64,000 nt of DNA from the NCBI GenBank assembly GCA_028818375.1, contig JAPPOB010000005.1:1-64000 (forward strand), given 5' to 3'. Below, piece after piece: positions 35,861 through 45,082 of the stretch. The position numbers and the translations under genes are program-made. Within the stretch, counting starts at the first letter, position 1. Every line of letters starts with the position of its first letter. Under the pieces are notes generated by a model, which did not search any database, was not told where the DNA came from, and saw nothing but the letters and a program-made list of their open reading frames with translations. The DNA comes from Anaerolineaceae bacterium. GTDB taxonomy: Bacteria > Chloroflexota > Anaerolineae > Aggregatilineales > Phototrophicaceae.

Positions 35861-36676
35861 GTGCGCTTGCTGGCTCGACTTCTGCTGACCCTGTTGCGGC
35901 TTGCCCTGCTGGTTGGCCTCGTCTACGCCATCGTCGCCGTCGCCTGGAACGACCTGCTGAACCGCCGCGAGACCTTTGCCATCACCCTCGGCGACCGCGA
36001 ACGCCCGGCCAACGCCCGCTGCGGCGCGCCAGGCACAGCCCTGGAACTGGTCGAGTTGCCCGGGCTACCCCGCAACCACGTCGTCGTCGCCGGCGGCCCA
36101 AACGCCATCAGCCACGACGCCTGGCCCGCATTTCAGCCCTCCCTGCCCTGGAGCAAGAACAGCGAGCGGCATCTGCTCTTCGACGAAAGTTGCTTCCACG
36201 GCTCGCCGCCGATAGGTGTGGCGCCGGCGCGCAATGACCTCGGCTGCACAGGGGACGACTGCTTTCGTTTTCGTGAGATCGACGGCTACAACTGGATGGA
36301 TCTGGCCATCATCGCCGCGACGGACTGCCACCCCTCCAGCCTCGGCTGCCTTGGGCCGCTGGTGCTGCCCGGCCACGTCAGCCTGAACGTCATTCGCAAA
36401 TGCCACGATATCGGCTTCAGCGGCGAGGTCCATGTCCTCAGCAGCGACAACGGGGCCCGCTTTGTCATGCACGCCACCGCCAGCGGCCGTCCCGATATCA
36501 GCGGGCCCACGTTGCCGGGCGGCTGGTCCCTGTCAACCGTCGTCCTCGAGGAATCCCTCAGCGTCGCGCCCCAGGGCGACGCCTGCTATCACTTCATCCT
36601 GCGCGACAACCTCGGCCAGAGTTACCATCAGTTCGCCTTCCGCGACACGGTCTACGTCACGGGTGAGGAACTGTAG
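35861..36676 (+). CDS. Membrane-anchored protein of unknown function
   Basis: 271 aa from GTG 35861, chosen because GGAGG lies four bases upstream; ATG 35807 is an in-frame alternative adding 18 residues. The N-terminus LVRLLARLLLTLLRLALLVGLVYAIVAVAW is one strong membrane segment, and the rest is a soluble domain outside the cytoplasm with nine cysteines (for example DESCFHG, LGCTGDDCFRF, TDCHPSSLGCLG), suggesting disulfides or metal sites. I recognise no family. It is divergent from glpK and converges with the aldo/keto reductase genes. Confidence 0.6.
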   Translation: MRLLARLLLTLLRLALLVGLVYAIVAVAWNDLLNRRETFAITLGDRERPANARCGAPGTALELVELPGLPRNHVVVAGGPNAISHDAWPAFQPSLPWSKNSERHLLFDESCFHGSPPIGVAPARNDLGCTGDDCFRFREIDGYNWMDLAIIAATDCHPSSLGCLGPLVLPGHVSLNVIRKCHDIGFSGEVHVLSSDNGARFVMHATASGRPDISGPTLPGGWSLSTVVLEESLSVAPQGDACYHFILRDNLGQSYHQFAFRDTVYVTGEEL

Positions 36677-36792
36677 GTTTCACCCGGACTGCGACAATTC
36701 AGGTCAGGCACCAGGCTTCCGGCGCGGGACCGCCCGGGACCGGCCAGATGGCATCAAGCGTCAAATGGCTTCCCGGTAATTTGAGAAAGAGT

Positions 36793-36880
36793 CCCCCCTC
36801 TCCCTCAGGGAAGGGCCCCCGCGACTGAGCGGGAAAGGTGTTGGGGGAGGGCTCCCGTCCCCCAGGGCAGGAAAAGGGAG
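36793..36880. repeat. REP-like palindromic repeat between convergent genes
   Basis: CCCCTCTCCCTCAGGGAAGGG, then CCCGCGACTGAGCGGGAAAG at ~36818-36837, then GGGGGAGGGCTCCCGTCCCC. Same two-module structure as at 34175-34254. The rest of the 205-bp gap (36677-36792) shows no gene. Confidence 0.75.
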
Positions 36881-36881
36881 C

Positions 36882-37862
36882 CTACCACGCCCAGGCTTCG
36901 GGCGCGGGACCGCCCGGCCCCGGCCAGATCGCGTCCAGCGCTGCCATTTGCTCCGCATCCAGCTGAATCTCCAGCGCGCGCAGACTGCCCTCCAGCTGCT
37001 CAAGATTGCGCGGGCCGATGATCGGCGCCGTCACCGCCGGCTGCGCCAGCAACCAGGCCAGGGCCACGTCCGCCGGCGCTTCGCCCGCCTCGCTGCAGAA
37101 ACTCTCGTAGCGCTCAAGCTGCGGCCGCAGGGCGTCAATGCGCGCCTGCATGCCCGCCGCGGCGCGTCGACCCTCTTCGATCTTGCGCAACACGCCGCCC
37201 AAAAGGCCGCCACCCAGCGGGCTCCAGGGAATCGTCCCCACGCCGTAGTCCTCGCAGGCCGGCAGGAGCTCCATTTCGGCCGTCCGCTCGTTCAGGCTGT
37301 ACTTGCATTGCTCGGTGATCAGCCCCATGAAGTTGCGCCGCTGCGCCGCTTCCTGGGCCTTCGCGATATGCCAGCCGGCGAAGTTGCTGCTGCCCACGTA
37401 GAGGATCTTGCCCTCGCGTTGCAGCTGCTCCATCCCCTGCCAGATCTCCCCCCAGGGCGTTTCGCGGTCGACGTGGTGCATCTGGTAAATGTCGATGTGG
37501 TCGGTCTGCAGCCGCCGCAGGCTGGCTTCACAGGCCCGGCGGATGTTGAGCGCCGACAACTTGCCCTCGTTGGGCCAGTCGCCCATCGCGCCATAGAGCT
37601 TGGTCGCCAGCACCACCTTCTCGCGCCGACCGCCGCCCTGGGCCCACCAGCGCCCGATGATCTCTTCGGTGAGGCCGAGGTGGCCCCGGCCTTCGCGCAA
37701 GCCGTAGCGGTTGGCCGTGTCGAAAAAGTTGATGCCCAGGTCCAGCGCCCGGTCCATGATGACCTGGCTGTCGTCCTCGCTGGCGTGCGGGCCAAAATTC
37801 ATGGTGCCGAGGCACAGCCGGCTGACGCTCAGGCCGCTGCGGCCGGGATGTGTGTATTGCAT
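36882..37862 (-). CDS. Aldo/keto reductase (copy 1)
   Basis: 326 aa (beta/alpha)8 NADPH-dependent oxidoreductase. The catalytic tetrad can be placed: Asp and Tyr in INFFDTANRYG, Lys in VLATKLYG, His in DIYQMHHVDRETP. ITEQCKYSLNERTAE and IPWSPLGGGLLGG match the cofactor-binding strand region of the YghZ-like subgroup, which reduces small aldehydes such as L-glyceraldehyde-3-phosphate. It is a close paralogue of the gene at 37911-38891, and the pair lies head to tail with 48 bp between them. Confidence 0.88.
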   Translation of the reverse strand: MQYTHPGRSGLSVSRLCLGTMNFGPHASEDDSQVIMDRALDLGINFFDTANRYGLREGRGHLGLTEEIIGRWWAQGGGRREKVVLATKLYGAMGDWPNEGKLSALNIRRACEASLRRLQTDHIDIYQMHHVDRETPWGEIWQGMEQLQREGKILYVGSSNFAGWHIAKAQEAAQRRNFMGLITEQCKYSLNERTAEMELLPACEDYGVGTIPWSPLGGGLLGGVLRKIEEGRRAAAGMQARIDALRPQLERYESFCSEAGEAPADVALAWLLAQPAVTAPIIGPRNLEQLEGSLRALEIQLDAEQMAALDAIWPGPGGPAPEAWAW

Positions 37863-37910
37863 GGTGTTCTCCTGTTTGCCCTGTCCCTTGCTATTTCAGT
37901 CTGTTTTCCG

Positions 37911-38891
37911 CTACCAGGCTTCCGGCGCCTCTCCGCCCGGCCCCGGCCAGATGGCGTCCAGCGCCGCCAGTTGCTCCGCATCCAGGCGGACCTCCAGCGC
38001 GCGCAAACTACCCCGCAATTGCGCCGCGTCCGCCGGCCCGATGATCGGCGCCGTCACCGCCGGCTGCGCCAGCAGCCAGGCCAGCGCCACGTCCGCCGGT
38101 TCCTCGCCCAGTTCGCTGCAAAAGGTCTCGTAGCGCTCCAGTTGCGGCCGCAGGCCCCCGATCTGCCCCTGTGCCTCGGCCGAGGCGCGCCGCCCCCCTT
38201 CCAGCTTGCGCAGAACACCGCCCAGCAGGCCACCATGCAGGGGACTCCAGGGGATCACGCCCACGCCGTAGTCCTCGCAGGCCGGCAACAGCTCAAACTC
38301 GACACGCCGTTCGGCGAGGCTGTACTTGCACTGTTCGCTGATCAGGCCCAGGAGGTTGCGGCGCTGCGCGCCCTCGTTGGCCTTGACGATGTGCCAACCG
38401 GCGTGGTTACTGCTGCCCACATAGAGAATCTTCCCCTCGCGGACCAGCTGCTCCATCGCCTGCCAGATCTCATCCCAGGGCGTTTCGCGGTCGACATGAT
38501 GGACCTGGTAGACGTCGATGTAGTCGGTCTGCAGCCGCCGCAAACTGGCCTCGCAGGCGCGACGGATGTGCAGGGCGGAGAGTTTGCCCTCGTTGGGCCA
38601 GTCGCCCGTCGGATTGTAGACCTTGGTTGCCAGCACCACCTTCTCGCGCCGCCCGCTGCCCTGCACGAACCAGCGCCCCATGATGTCCTCGGTCAGGCCG
38701 CGGTAGCCCGGCAGGTCGCCACCATAAGCGCCGTAGATGTTGGCCGTATCGAAGAAGTTGATGCCGACTTCCAGCGCTGCGTCCATGATGGCGCGGCTTT
38801 CCGCCTCGTCCGTGCGCGCGCCGAAGTTCATCGTGCCCAGACAGAGACGACTCACCAGCAGTCCACTGCGTCCCGGATGTGTGTACTCCAT
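37911..38891 (-). CDS. Aldo/keto reductase (copy 2)
   Basis: 326 aa, same length and architecture as the downstream copy; both start M(Q/E)YTHPGRSGL and end near WPGPGG(x)APEAW. The tetrad is in INFFDTANIYG, VLATKVYN and DVYQVHHVDRETP. The main difference in the N-terminal third is an insertion (IYGAYGGDLPGYRG versus RYGLREGRGHLG), in a loop that shapes the substrate pocket, so the copies may differ in substrate. It begins 84 bp after the end of mrpG on the same strand. Confidence 0.88.
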   Translation of the reverse strand: MEYTHPGRSGLLVSRLCLGTMNFGARTDEAESRAIMDAALEVGINFFDTANIYGAYGGDLPGYRGLTEDIMGRWFVQGSGRREKVVLATKVYNPTGDWPNEGKLSALHIRRACEASLRRLQTDYIDVYQVHHVDRETPWDEIWQAMEQLVREGKILYVGSSNHAGWHIVKANEGAQRRNLLGLISEQCKYSLAERRVEFELLPACEDYGVGVIPWSPLHGGLLGGVLRKLEGGRRASAEAQGQIGGLRPQLERYETFCSELGEEPADVALAWLLAQPAVTAPIIGPADAAQLRGSLRALEVRLDAEQLAALDAIWPGPGGEAPEAW

Positions 38892-38974
38892 GCCCTGCCC
38901 TCCTGTCTTTCCCCTGCATTCGCATTGTGGAGGTCTGCGCCCCTCGCGGCGCGACTTGCGTGGGCGCGCCGCCG

Positions 38975-39373
38975 TCAGTCTTCCGGCTCGCCCTGCGGCG
39001 GCGCCATGGCCGGCGTGCCACTCTCCAGTTCGCCCGTCTCCATGTCATAGCGACCCTGCAACTCGTCGCTGATGGTCCCCTGCCACAGGCTGACCCCCCG
39101 CAGGTAACCGGCGCGCGCGATCATGTGCGCTGCGATCGGCGCCGTCAGGAAGACAAAGAGAATCGTCGCCAGCGCCCGCGCGCCGATGGCGAGGTCGTTG
39201 AAGTGCAAGGCCACCGCCAGCATCATGAAGCTCACGCCGAGCGTGGCCGACTTGGTGGTGGCCGACATGCGCATGAACAGGTCCGGCATGCGCACAATAC
39301 CTACGGCGCCCATCAACATGAAGAAGGCGCCGGTCAGCAGCAGCAGCGCCGTCAGGCCCTCGATCAGGGTCAC
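38975..39373 (-). CDS. mrpG: Na+/H+ antiporter subunit MrpG
   Basis: 132 aa, three helices, last subunit of the Mrp complex. LLLLTGAFFMLMGAVGIVRMPDLFMRMSATTKSATLGV is the PhaG_MnhG signature. The C-terminal 35 residues are polar and longer than usual, ending in GTPAMAPPQGEPED. Start overlaps the mrpF stop by four bases (ATGA). Confidence 0.95.
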   Translation of the reverse strand: MTLIEGLTALLLLTGAFFMLMGAVGIVRMPDLFMRMSATTKSATLGVSFMMLAVALHFNDLAIGARALATILFVFLTAPIAAHMIARAGYLRGVSLWQGTISDELQGRYDMETGELESGTPAMAPPQGEPED

Positions 39374-39642
39374 GCTTCCGGCCTCCTCTGCAGATAGTAG
39401 GCGAAGGCTGTCGTCCCCAGAAAGGAAATCAGCGCCAGCACCAGCGCCACGTCCAGCAGGGCCGCCTGGTCGGTGGCGATGGCGTAACCGGCGATCGTGC
39501 CCAGGCCCAGCGTCACCATCAGGTCCAGCGCCACAACGCGGTCGGGCGTGCGCGGCCCGCGCAGCAAGCGCCAGAGCGCCAGCAGCAGGGCGATCCCCAG
39601 TAGCGGCAGCACCAGATAAAGCGCCAAATCATGCAGAGTCAC
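39370..39642 (-). CDS. mrpF: Na+/H+ antiporter subunit MrpF
   Basis: 90 aa with three hydrophobic helices. LLRGPRTPDRVVALDLMVTLGLGTIAGYAI is the MrpF/PhaF signature, including the conserved R-x-P-D-R. ATGA overlaps with both neighbours, as throughout the operon, imply fixed stoichiometric synthesis of the membrane complex. Confidence 0.95.
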   Translation of the reverse strand: MTLHDLALYLVLPLLGIALLLALWRLLRGPRTPDRVVALDLMVTLGLGTIAGYAIATDQAALLDVALVLALISFLGTTAFAYYLQRRPEA

Positions 39643-40112
39643 GTGAACACGTCCTGCACGCGCTGCTCCAGCCCGTCCTTGATCTCGAGCCGGAAGGCTT
39701 CCACGTCGGTGACGAACATGGCGTGTACGTAAAGCACGCGCCGGTCGCTGGAGACGTCCAGCGAAAGCGTGCCCGGCGTCAGGGTGATCAGGTTGGCCAG
39801 CGTGGTGATCGCCACCTCGTCGCGGATGTCCAGCGGCACAGCCACGATCGCCGGGCGCGCCTTGTAGTTCGGGGTCAACACCTCCAGCGTCACGCGCAGG
39901 TTGGCCTGCACCAGCATCACAACGAAGTACAAGGCAAAACGCAGCACGCGGGGCACGCGAGTCACGTAGCGCTGGCTGCCCATGGCCCTCCGCGCCAGCA
40001 GGAGCACGAGAAAGCCCACCACGAAACCGCCAGCGACGTTAATCGGTGTCAGTTCGCCACTCAACGCCGCCCACACCAGCGCCAGCAGGACATGCACAAG
40101 CAGCCAGTTCAC
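39639..40112 (-). CDS. mrpE: Na+/H+ antiporter subunit MrpE
   Basis: 157 aa. An N-terminal pair of helices is followed by the conserved cytoplasmic core LTPGTLSLDVSSDRRVLYVHAM, typical of MNHE subunits. It is required for assembly and stability of the Mrp complex in other bacteria. Start overlaps the mrpD stop (ATGA). Confidence 0.94.
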   Translation of the reverse strand: MNWLLVHVLLALVWAALSGELTPINVAGGFVVGFLVLLLARRAMGSQRYVTRVPRVLRFALYFVVMLVQANLRVTLEVLTPNYKARPAIVAVPLDIRDEVAITTLANLITLTPGTLSLDVSSDRRVLYVHAMFVTDVEAFRLEIKDGLEQRVQDVFT

Positions 40113-41608
40113 GAGCCCTCTCCCAGCACTGCCGCGATGTAACCCGCCGGATCAAGCAACTGTTCCGATGCCCGCTCGGCCAGTTCAAACGCCGGACCGG
40201 CGAAGAGACTCAGCGCAAGTGTAAGCGTCACCAGCGCCAGCGTCGAACCGTAGAGTGCGCGCCGTTCCCCCGCCCGCATTGGCGTGACGGACGCCGCCGC
40301 AGGGCCGGGCGGACCCCAGAACGCGCTCAGCCAGATGCGGACCATGGAGAACAGGGTCAGCAAACCGACCAGCAAGGCTATCGCAGCTACCAGCCACAAC
40401 TCCTGTGCCAGCGTCACCCGCAGCAAGGTCAGCTTTGCCCAGAAACCGGACAGCGGCGGCACGCCCGAAAGCGACAGCGCCGGCACCAGGAACAGGAGCG
40501 CCAGCAGTGGCCTGGTCCCGTACAGCCCGCCCAGTTGCGCCTTGAAATACGAGCCTCCTGCTCTGGCAATGAGCCCGCTAACCAGAAACAGCGACACGAT
40601 GACAAGGATGTGATGCACCATGTAAAAGATCGTGCCCGCCAGGGCCATGGGCACAAACAGCGCCAGCCCCAGCACCATGTAGGCAATCTGGCTAATGATG
40701 TGAAAGGCGAAGATGCGCCGAATGTCGTCGAAAGCCATGGCCCCCAGCACGCCGCTCAACATCGTAAGCGCGGCGCCCGCCAGCAACAGCCCGTGGGTCC
40801 ACGCCGTATCCTGCACAAACAGCAACGTGAACACACGGATCAGGGCGAAAACGCCAACCTTGGTCAGCAGGCCTGCGAATATGGCCGAGACGGCCACCGG
40901 TGGCGTGTGATAGGAAGCCGGCAACCAGAAGTAGAGGGGAAACATGGCCGCCTTGATGCCGAAGGCGATCATGAAAAAGATGGCCACCGTCGTCACCGGT
41001 TGCTCCGGCCCTGCCGCGCGCAAGGTTTGCGCCAGCGCCGCAAGGTTCAGGGATCCTGTCATGCCATAAAGCAGACCGATGCCCGTCAGCATGAAGGCCG
41101 AGACCAGCAGATTCAGCGCGAAATACTTGACCGAACCCTCCAGTTGGGCCCGGCTGCCCCCCAATGCCAGCAGGGCGAAGGAGGCGATCAGCATGATTTC
41201 GAACCACACGTAGAGATTGAAAAGGTCGCCAGTCAGGAAGGCCCCGCACATCCCCATCAGCAATAACAGGATCAACGGATAGTAGCCGAAGCGCTCGCGG
41301 CCCTTGTCCATGCTGGCGGTGGCATACACCAGCACTGCCAGGCCGACGATGGCCGCCATCAGTATCATGATGGCGGCCGGCAGGTCCGCCACCAGAACGA
41401 TGCCGAAAGGCGCCGGCCAGTCACCGATGTTGCTGCTCAGGATTCCCTGCTCGTTCACTGTCGTTAGCAGGGCCAGCGCCGCAAAGAGCAAGCCGACGCT
41501 GCCCGCCAGCGCCAGAAAACGGTGCAGTACGCGGTTGCCCCAGTTGATGATCGACAAAATCGCCATCAGGAAGGGGATCAGGATCGGCAGCACCAGCAGC
41601 GTGTTCAG
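40109..41608 (-). CDS. mrpD: Na+/H+ antiporter subunit MrpD, probable CTG start
   Basis: 499 aa NuoN/NuoL-like ion-translocating subunit with about 14 helices. Visible family blocks are YVWFEIMLIASFALLALGG (conserved glutamate of the proton path), KYFALNLLVSAFMLTGIGLLYG, and KAAMFPLYFWLPASYHTPP with the central Lys. Conventional starts are missing at the expected place: GTG 41593 begins inside helix 1 with no SD, whereas CTG 41608 directly follows a TGA and has AGGGGG five bases upstream, giving the family-like N-terminus (M)NTLLVLPILIPFL. A degenerate repeat occupies the gap after mrpC (41609-41688). Confidence 0.92.
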   Translation of the reverse strand: MNTLLVLPILIPFLMAILSIINWGNRVLHRFLALAGSVGLLFAALALLTTVNEQGILSSNIGDWPAPFGIVLVADLPAAIMILMAAIVGLAVLVYATASMDKGRERFGYYPLILLLLMGMCGAFLTGDLFNLYVWFEIMLIASFALLALGGSRAQLEGSVKYFALNLLVSAFMLTGIGLLYGMTGSLNLAALAQTLRAAGPEQPVTTVAIFFMIAFGIKAAMFPLYFWLPASYHTPPVAVSAIFAGLLTKVGVFALIRVFTLLFVQDTAWTHGLLLAGAALTMLSGVLGAMAFDDIRRIFAFHIISQIAYMVLGLALFVPMALAGTIFYMVHHILVIVSLFLVSGLIARAGGSYFKAQLGGLYGTRPLLALLFLVPALSLSGVPPLSGFWAKLTLLRVTLAQELWLVAAIALLVGLLTLFSMVRIWLSAFWGPPGPAAASVTPMRAGERRALYGSTLALVTLTLALSLFAGPAFELAERASEQLLDPAGYIAAVLGEGS

Positions 41609-41688
41609 TCAGTCCCCCTCTTCAGCATCGCAGCCCGCAAACCCGGTCCCTTATCCTGCCCGGGGAAAGGGGTTGAGCTCCACAGTCT

Positions 41689-42051
41689 TCACTGCTGCAG
41701 GTCCGGCCGGTCGCTGGCCGTCACCTGGTCAAGGTCGTCGTTGTTGACCGCCTGGTAGGCGCGGCGGACCAGCACCAGCGCGAAGGCCTGCAGGCCGAAA
41801 CCGATCACGATGGCCGTCAGAATCAGCGCCTGCGGCACGGGGTCGGCGAAGGGTTCAGCGATGCCCTGCGCGCCCTCCGGCACCAGCGGCGGCCTGGCCC
41901 GCGTCAGGCGGCTGACCACGAAAATCAGCAGATTGCTGGCGTAACCCAGCAGCACCAGGCCGGCGATCAGCTTGACCATGCTGCGACGCAGCATCATGTA
42001 CAGACCGGCCGCATAGAGCGCGCCGATCACGATCGCCAGCGCCACTTCCAC
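41689..42051 (-). CDS. mrpC: Na+/H+ antiporter subunit MrpC
   Basis: 120 aa, NuoK-like, three helices: [41 protein letters not shown] and [22 protein letters not shown], the last with the conserved DP-(x)[11 protein letters not shown] block. GTG 42051 begins one base after the mrpB stop and has GGAGG six bases upstream, which fixes the start. Confidence 0.95.
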   Translation of the reverse strand: MEVALAIVIGALYAAGLYMMLRRSMVKLIAGLVLLGYASNLLIFVVSRLTRARPPLVPEGAQGIAEPFADPVPQALILTAIVIGFGLQAFALVLVRRAYQAVNNDDLDQVTASDRPDLQQ

Positions 42052-42052
42052 C

Positions 42053-42478
42053 CTATTCCTCCTCTTCCTCGTCCGCCTCGGCCATCGCAAACACGATGGT
42101 CAGCGTCACACCCACCACCACCAGCAGGACGCCCGTATCAAAGAGCAACACGCTGCTCAGCTTGCCGATGACCGGTAGCTCGGTCGAGGTCCACAGGGCC
42201 CTGAGAAAGGGGCTCCCGGCGAAGAGACCTGGCAGGCCGCTGACGAAGGCGAAGAGCAGACCGATGCCGATCAGGCGAAAGGTGCTGCGCCGCAGCGCGT
42301 CCCGCGCCCGCGTCACGCTGGTGGCGAGGGCAAAGAGCGCGAAGGCGGAAGCGGCCATCAGGCCGCCGACGAAACCGCCGCCCGGAGCGTCGTGGCCGCG
42401 CAGGAGTAGGAAAAGTGAGAACATCAGCATGAGCGGAAAAATCAGCCGCGTCGCGACCACCAGAATGATTGAGGTCAT
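42053..42478 (-). CDS. mrpB: Na+/H+ antiporter subunit MrpB
   Basis: 141 aa, MnhB-type. [30 protein letters not shown] is the diagnostic motif (GH-x-x-PGGGFxGG). The C-terminus ends in a run of glutamates (EADEEEEE). ATG overlaps the mrpA stop. Confidence 0.95.
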   Translation of the reverse strand: MTSIILVVATRLIFPLMLMFSLFLLLRGHDAPGGGFVGGLMAASAFALFALATSVTRARDALRRSTFRLIGIGLLFAFVSGLPGLFAGSPFLRALWTSTELPVIGKLSSVLLFDTGVLLVVVGVTLTIVFAMAEADEEEEE

Positions 42479-44799
42479 GGCCCGTCCTTTCCCTCCGCCA
42501 CCTTCCTTCCGGGACGCAACTTGAGCAGGGCGAAAATGCCAATGGCCGCGATGCCCAGCACCGTGATTTCACCCAGGGTATCAATGGCGCGAAAGTCGAC
42601 CAGAATGACGTTGACGACGTTGTGACCGTGACCCAGGGGCTCGCTGGCCCCGGCGAACCAGGTCTTCAGCGGTGAGACCAGCGGCAGGTCGGTGATGATC
42701 AGAATCATCAGCGTGATGACGGCGCCGGCCAGACCCGTCAGGATGCTGTCACGCAGCACCGTGCGCCGCGGCGACAGACGGACCACGCCCGGCAGGCGGT
42801 AGAGCACGAGAACAAAGAGAATGACCCCCAGGGTCTCGATCGAGAATTGCGTCATGGCCAGGTCCGGCGCGCCGAAGAGGATGAAGACGATTGCTGTGCC
42901 GATGCCCACCACGCCCAGGGACACGATCAGCGTCATCAGGGTGTTGGCCAGCATCACGCTGGCCAGGCCTGCCAGAATTACCAGCACCAGAATGAGTTCG
43001 TGAAAACGCAGGTCCGACAGACGAACCAGCAGGTTGGCAGGCAGTCCCGGCCCCCCGCGCAGCGCCCAGGTCAGGCCCAGCAGCAGCAGCCACGTGCCCA
43101 CTATCCACAGGACGTAGGAGCGAAGACGCCCGTTTTGCTGCAGCGCCGTCACCCGTGCCGCAAAATGTGGCAGCCCCTCTACCAGGCGTTGGAAAGCGCC
43201 CTCCGGCCCCAGTCGCGCGCCCTGGTCCAGCCAGTTCAACCAGGGCTCAAGCTGCACGCGGCGCCGGTAAAGCAGAATGCCGGCGGCAATGGTCAGCGCG
43301 CTCAGCAACAACATCGGCGTCACGCTGCCCGGCAGCACGAAGAGGTGAATCGTCACCGGCGCGCCGTAAATGGCGCGCGCGGCCGCGCCGGCCAGCGTCG
43401 CCGTGACATCCGGCAAGAGACCCAGCGCCAGCCCCAGCGCGCCCGGCACCAGGGCGGCCAGCCACAAGGGGATAGCAGGCGCATGAAAACTTTCGAAACT
43501 CAGCGACGCGCCGGCAAAGATTCGTAGCGTCATTTGCTGGGCCACCACCACGAAAGCGACGTTGCCCGCCAGCAGCAACAGGGTCAGTATCCATACGCCG
43601 CCGCCGCTGAAGAGCGCCGCCTCGTAGATGAACTCCTTGGCCGCAAAGCCCGCCAGCAGGGGCAACCCGGCCATCGAAAGACCTGCCAGCCCTGCCGCCA
43701 GCGCGCTCGTCGGCAGGGCGCCGGCCAGTCCCCGCAGACGGCGCAGGTCGCGCGTGCCGGTGGCATGGTCGATGGCGCCCGCCACCATGAACAACGCGCC
43801 CTTGAAGAGTGCGTGCGCCAGCAGATAGAGCGCCGCCGCCTCAGTCGCCAGTTTTGTGCCAAGCCCCAGCAGGGTCACCAGCAGGCCCAGCGAACTCACC
43901 GTCGAGTAGGCCAGCATGCGTTTCATGTCGTTCTGCTTCAGGGACAGCCAGCCACCCAGCAGCAGCGTCACCAGGCCCGTGACCATGAATAGCAGGCTCC
44001 ACTCGCTCGTACCGCCCAGGGCCGGGCTCAGGCGCGCCAGCAAATACACGCCGGCCTTGACCATGGTGGCCGAGTGCAGATAGGCGCTGACCGGCGTGGG
44101 CGCCACCATGGCGCCCGGCAACCAGAAGTGGAAGGGGAACTGGGCCGACTTGCTGGCCGCGCCCAGCCATAACAGCAGCAGGATCGGCAGGTAGACCACG
44201 CTGTCCTGCAGGGTTCCGGCCTGCGCCGACAGTTCCGCAATCTCCCAGGTGCCGCCGACCAGGCCGATGAGGACGAAGCCGGCCAGCAGCGCCAGCCCGC
44301 CGCCGCCCGTGACGATCAGGGCCTGCAGCGCCGCCGCGCGCGAGCGTTCCTCCTGGAAATGCCAGCCGATTAACAGGAAGGAGGTGATGCTGGTCAGTTC
44401 CCAGAATACGAAGAGCGCGATCAGGTTATCCGCCAGCACCAGACCCAGCATTGAGGCCATGAAGGCCAGCAGCAGCGCATAAAGCCGACCGGCCTGGGCC
44501 TGCCCATGCATGTATGCGCCGGCGTAGAACAGGATCAGCGCGCCGACGCCGCTGATGATCAACGCCATCAGCAGCGACAGGCCGTCCAGACGGAAGGTCA
44601 GGGCGACGCCGGGCAGCGGAGACCAGGGCCAGCGCTCCACAACGCCCGGCCCCAGCGCCATTTCCGCCTGATTGAGCAGCCACACGAAGATTCCCGCCGG
44701 CAACAGCGCCGCGATGGTTCCCACCTGGCGCGGCATGTGCCGCGCCACCAGGGGCGCCGCAAAGGCCAGCACAAAGGCTGCCAGCACCGCGTTCAACAT
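42475..44799 (-). CDS. mrpA: Na+/H+ antiporter subunit MrpA
   Basis: 774 aa, the largest Mrp subunit, with a NuoL-like half (about residues 1-500) and a C-terminal MrpB-like/DUF4040 region (about 590-774). Key blocks are FVFWELTSITSFLLIGWHF (proton-path glutamate), SKSAQFPFHFWLPGAMVAPTPVSAYLHSATMVKAGVYLLAR (conserved Lys and His), and FGAPDLAMTQFSIETLGVILFVLVLYRLP. GGAG lies six bases upstream of ATG 44799. First gene of a complete mrpABCDEFG operon that would exchange Na+ for H+ and serve pH and sodium homeostasis. Confidence 0.96.
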   Translation of the reverse strand: MLNAVLAAFVLAFAAPLVARHMPRQVGTIAALLPAGIFVWLLNQAEMALGPGVVERWPWSPLPGVALTFRLDGLSLLMALIISGVGALILFYAGAYMHGQAQAGRLYALLLAFMASMLGLVLADNLIALFVFWELTSITSFLLIGWHFQEERSRAAALQALIVTGGGGLALLAGFVLIGLVGGTWEIAELSAQAGTLQDSVVYLPILLLLWLGAASKSAQFPFHFWLPGAMVAPTPVSAYLHSATMVKAGVYLLARLSPALGGTSEWSLLFMVTGLVTLLLGGWLSLKQNDMKRMLAYSTVSSLGLLVTLLGLGTKLATEAAALYLLAHALFKGALFMVAGAIDHATGTRDLRRLRGLAGALPTSALAAGLAGLSMAGLPLLAGFAAKEFIYEAALFSGGGVWILTLLLLAGNVAFVVVAQQMTLRIFAGASLSFESFHAPAIPLWLAALVPGALGLALGLLPDVTATLAGAAARAIYGAPVTIHLFVLPGSVTPMLLLSALTIAAGILLYRRRVQLEPWLNWLDQGARLGPEGAFQRLVEGLPHFAARVTALQQNGRLRSYVLWIVGTWLLLLGLTWALRGGPGLPANLLVRLSDLRFHELILVLVILAGLASVMLANTLMTLIVSLGVVGIGTAIVFILFGAPDLAMTQFSIETLGVILFVLVLYRLPGVVRLSPRRTVLRDSILTGLAGAVITLMILIITDLPLVSPLKTWFAGASEPLGHGHNVVNVILVDFRAIDTLGEITVLGIAAIGIFALLKLRPGRKVAEGKDGP

Positions 44800-44879
44800 G
44801 GCGTACTCCGCCCGCGGCAATCCGGCATGAGACGCAGGTCAGAAAGTTTCATCGACGAGATTTCACGGGACACGGCGCG

Positions 44880-44885
44880 ATTATA
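44880..44885 (-). promoter_or_regulatory. -10 element of the mrp operon
   Basis: Consensus TATAAT on the minus strand, 81 bases before the mrpA ATG. No good -35 at 16-18 bases. It lies in the 283-bp divergent gap shared with the metallo-hydrolase-like gene. Confidence 0.45.
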
Positions 44886-45019
44886 GCAGCATTGCCCCGC
44901 AGCCATAGCAGCAGGTCTACTGAAACGGCATCCCTGGCGGGAAGGCAGGGGGTCGATCGTCCGGCGCATGCCGCGAGCGCCCATTGACCTGGATAACTCG
45001 CCCTCGTTCAAAAGCGGGT

Positions 45020-45049
45020 TTGGGAGCCGGCCGGAAAAGCCTGTACAAT
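45020..45049 (+). promoter_or_regulatory. Candidate promoter of the metallo-hydrolase-like gene
   Basis: TTGGGA (45020-45025) and TACAAT (45044-45049) are 18 bases apart; the gene's ATG is 34 bases after the -10. Confidence 0.5.
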
Positions 45050-45082
45050 CGGGGTGGACGACGATCTTCCGGGGAGAACGAG

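Noticed and set aside
36948..39050. 700-codon plus-strand frame opposite the aldo/keto reductases
   Set aside because: Shadow of two well-supported minus-strand genes; its internal repetition only mirrors their duplication.
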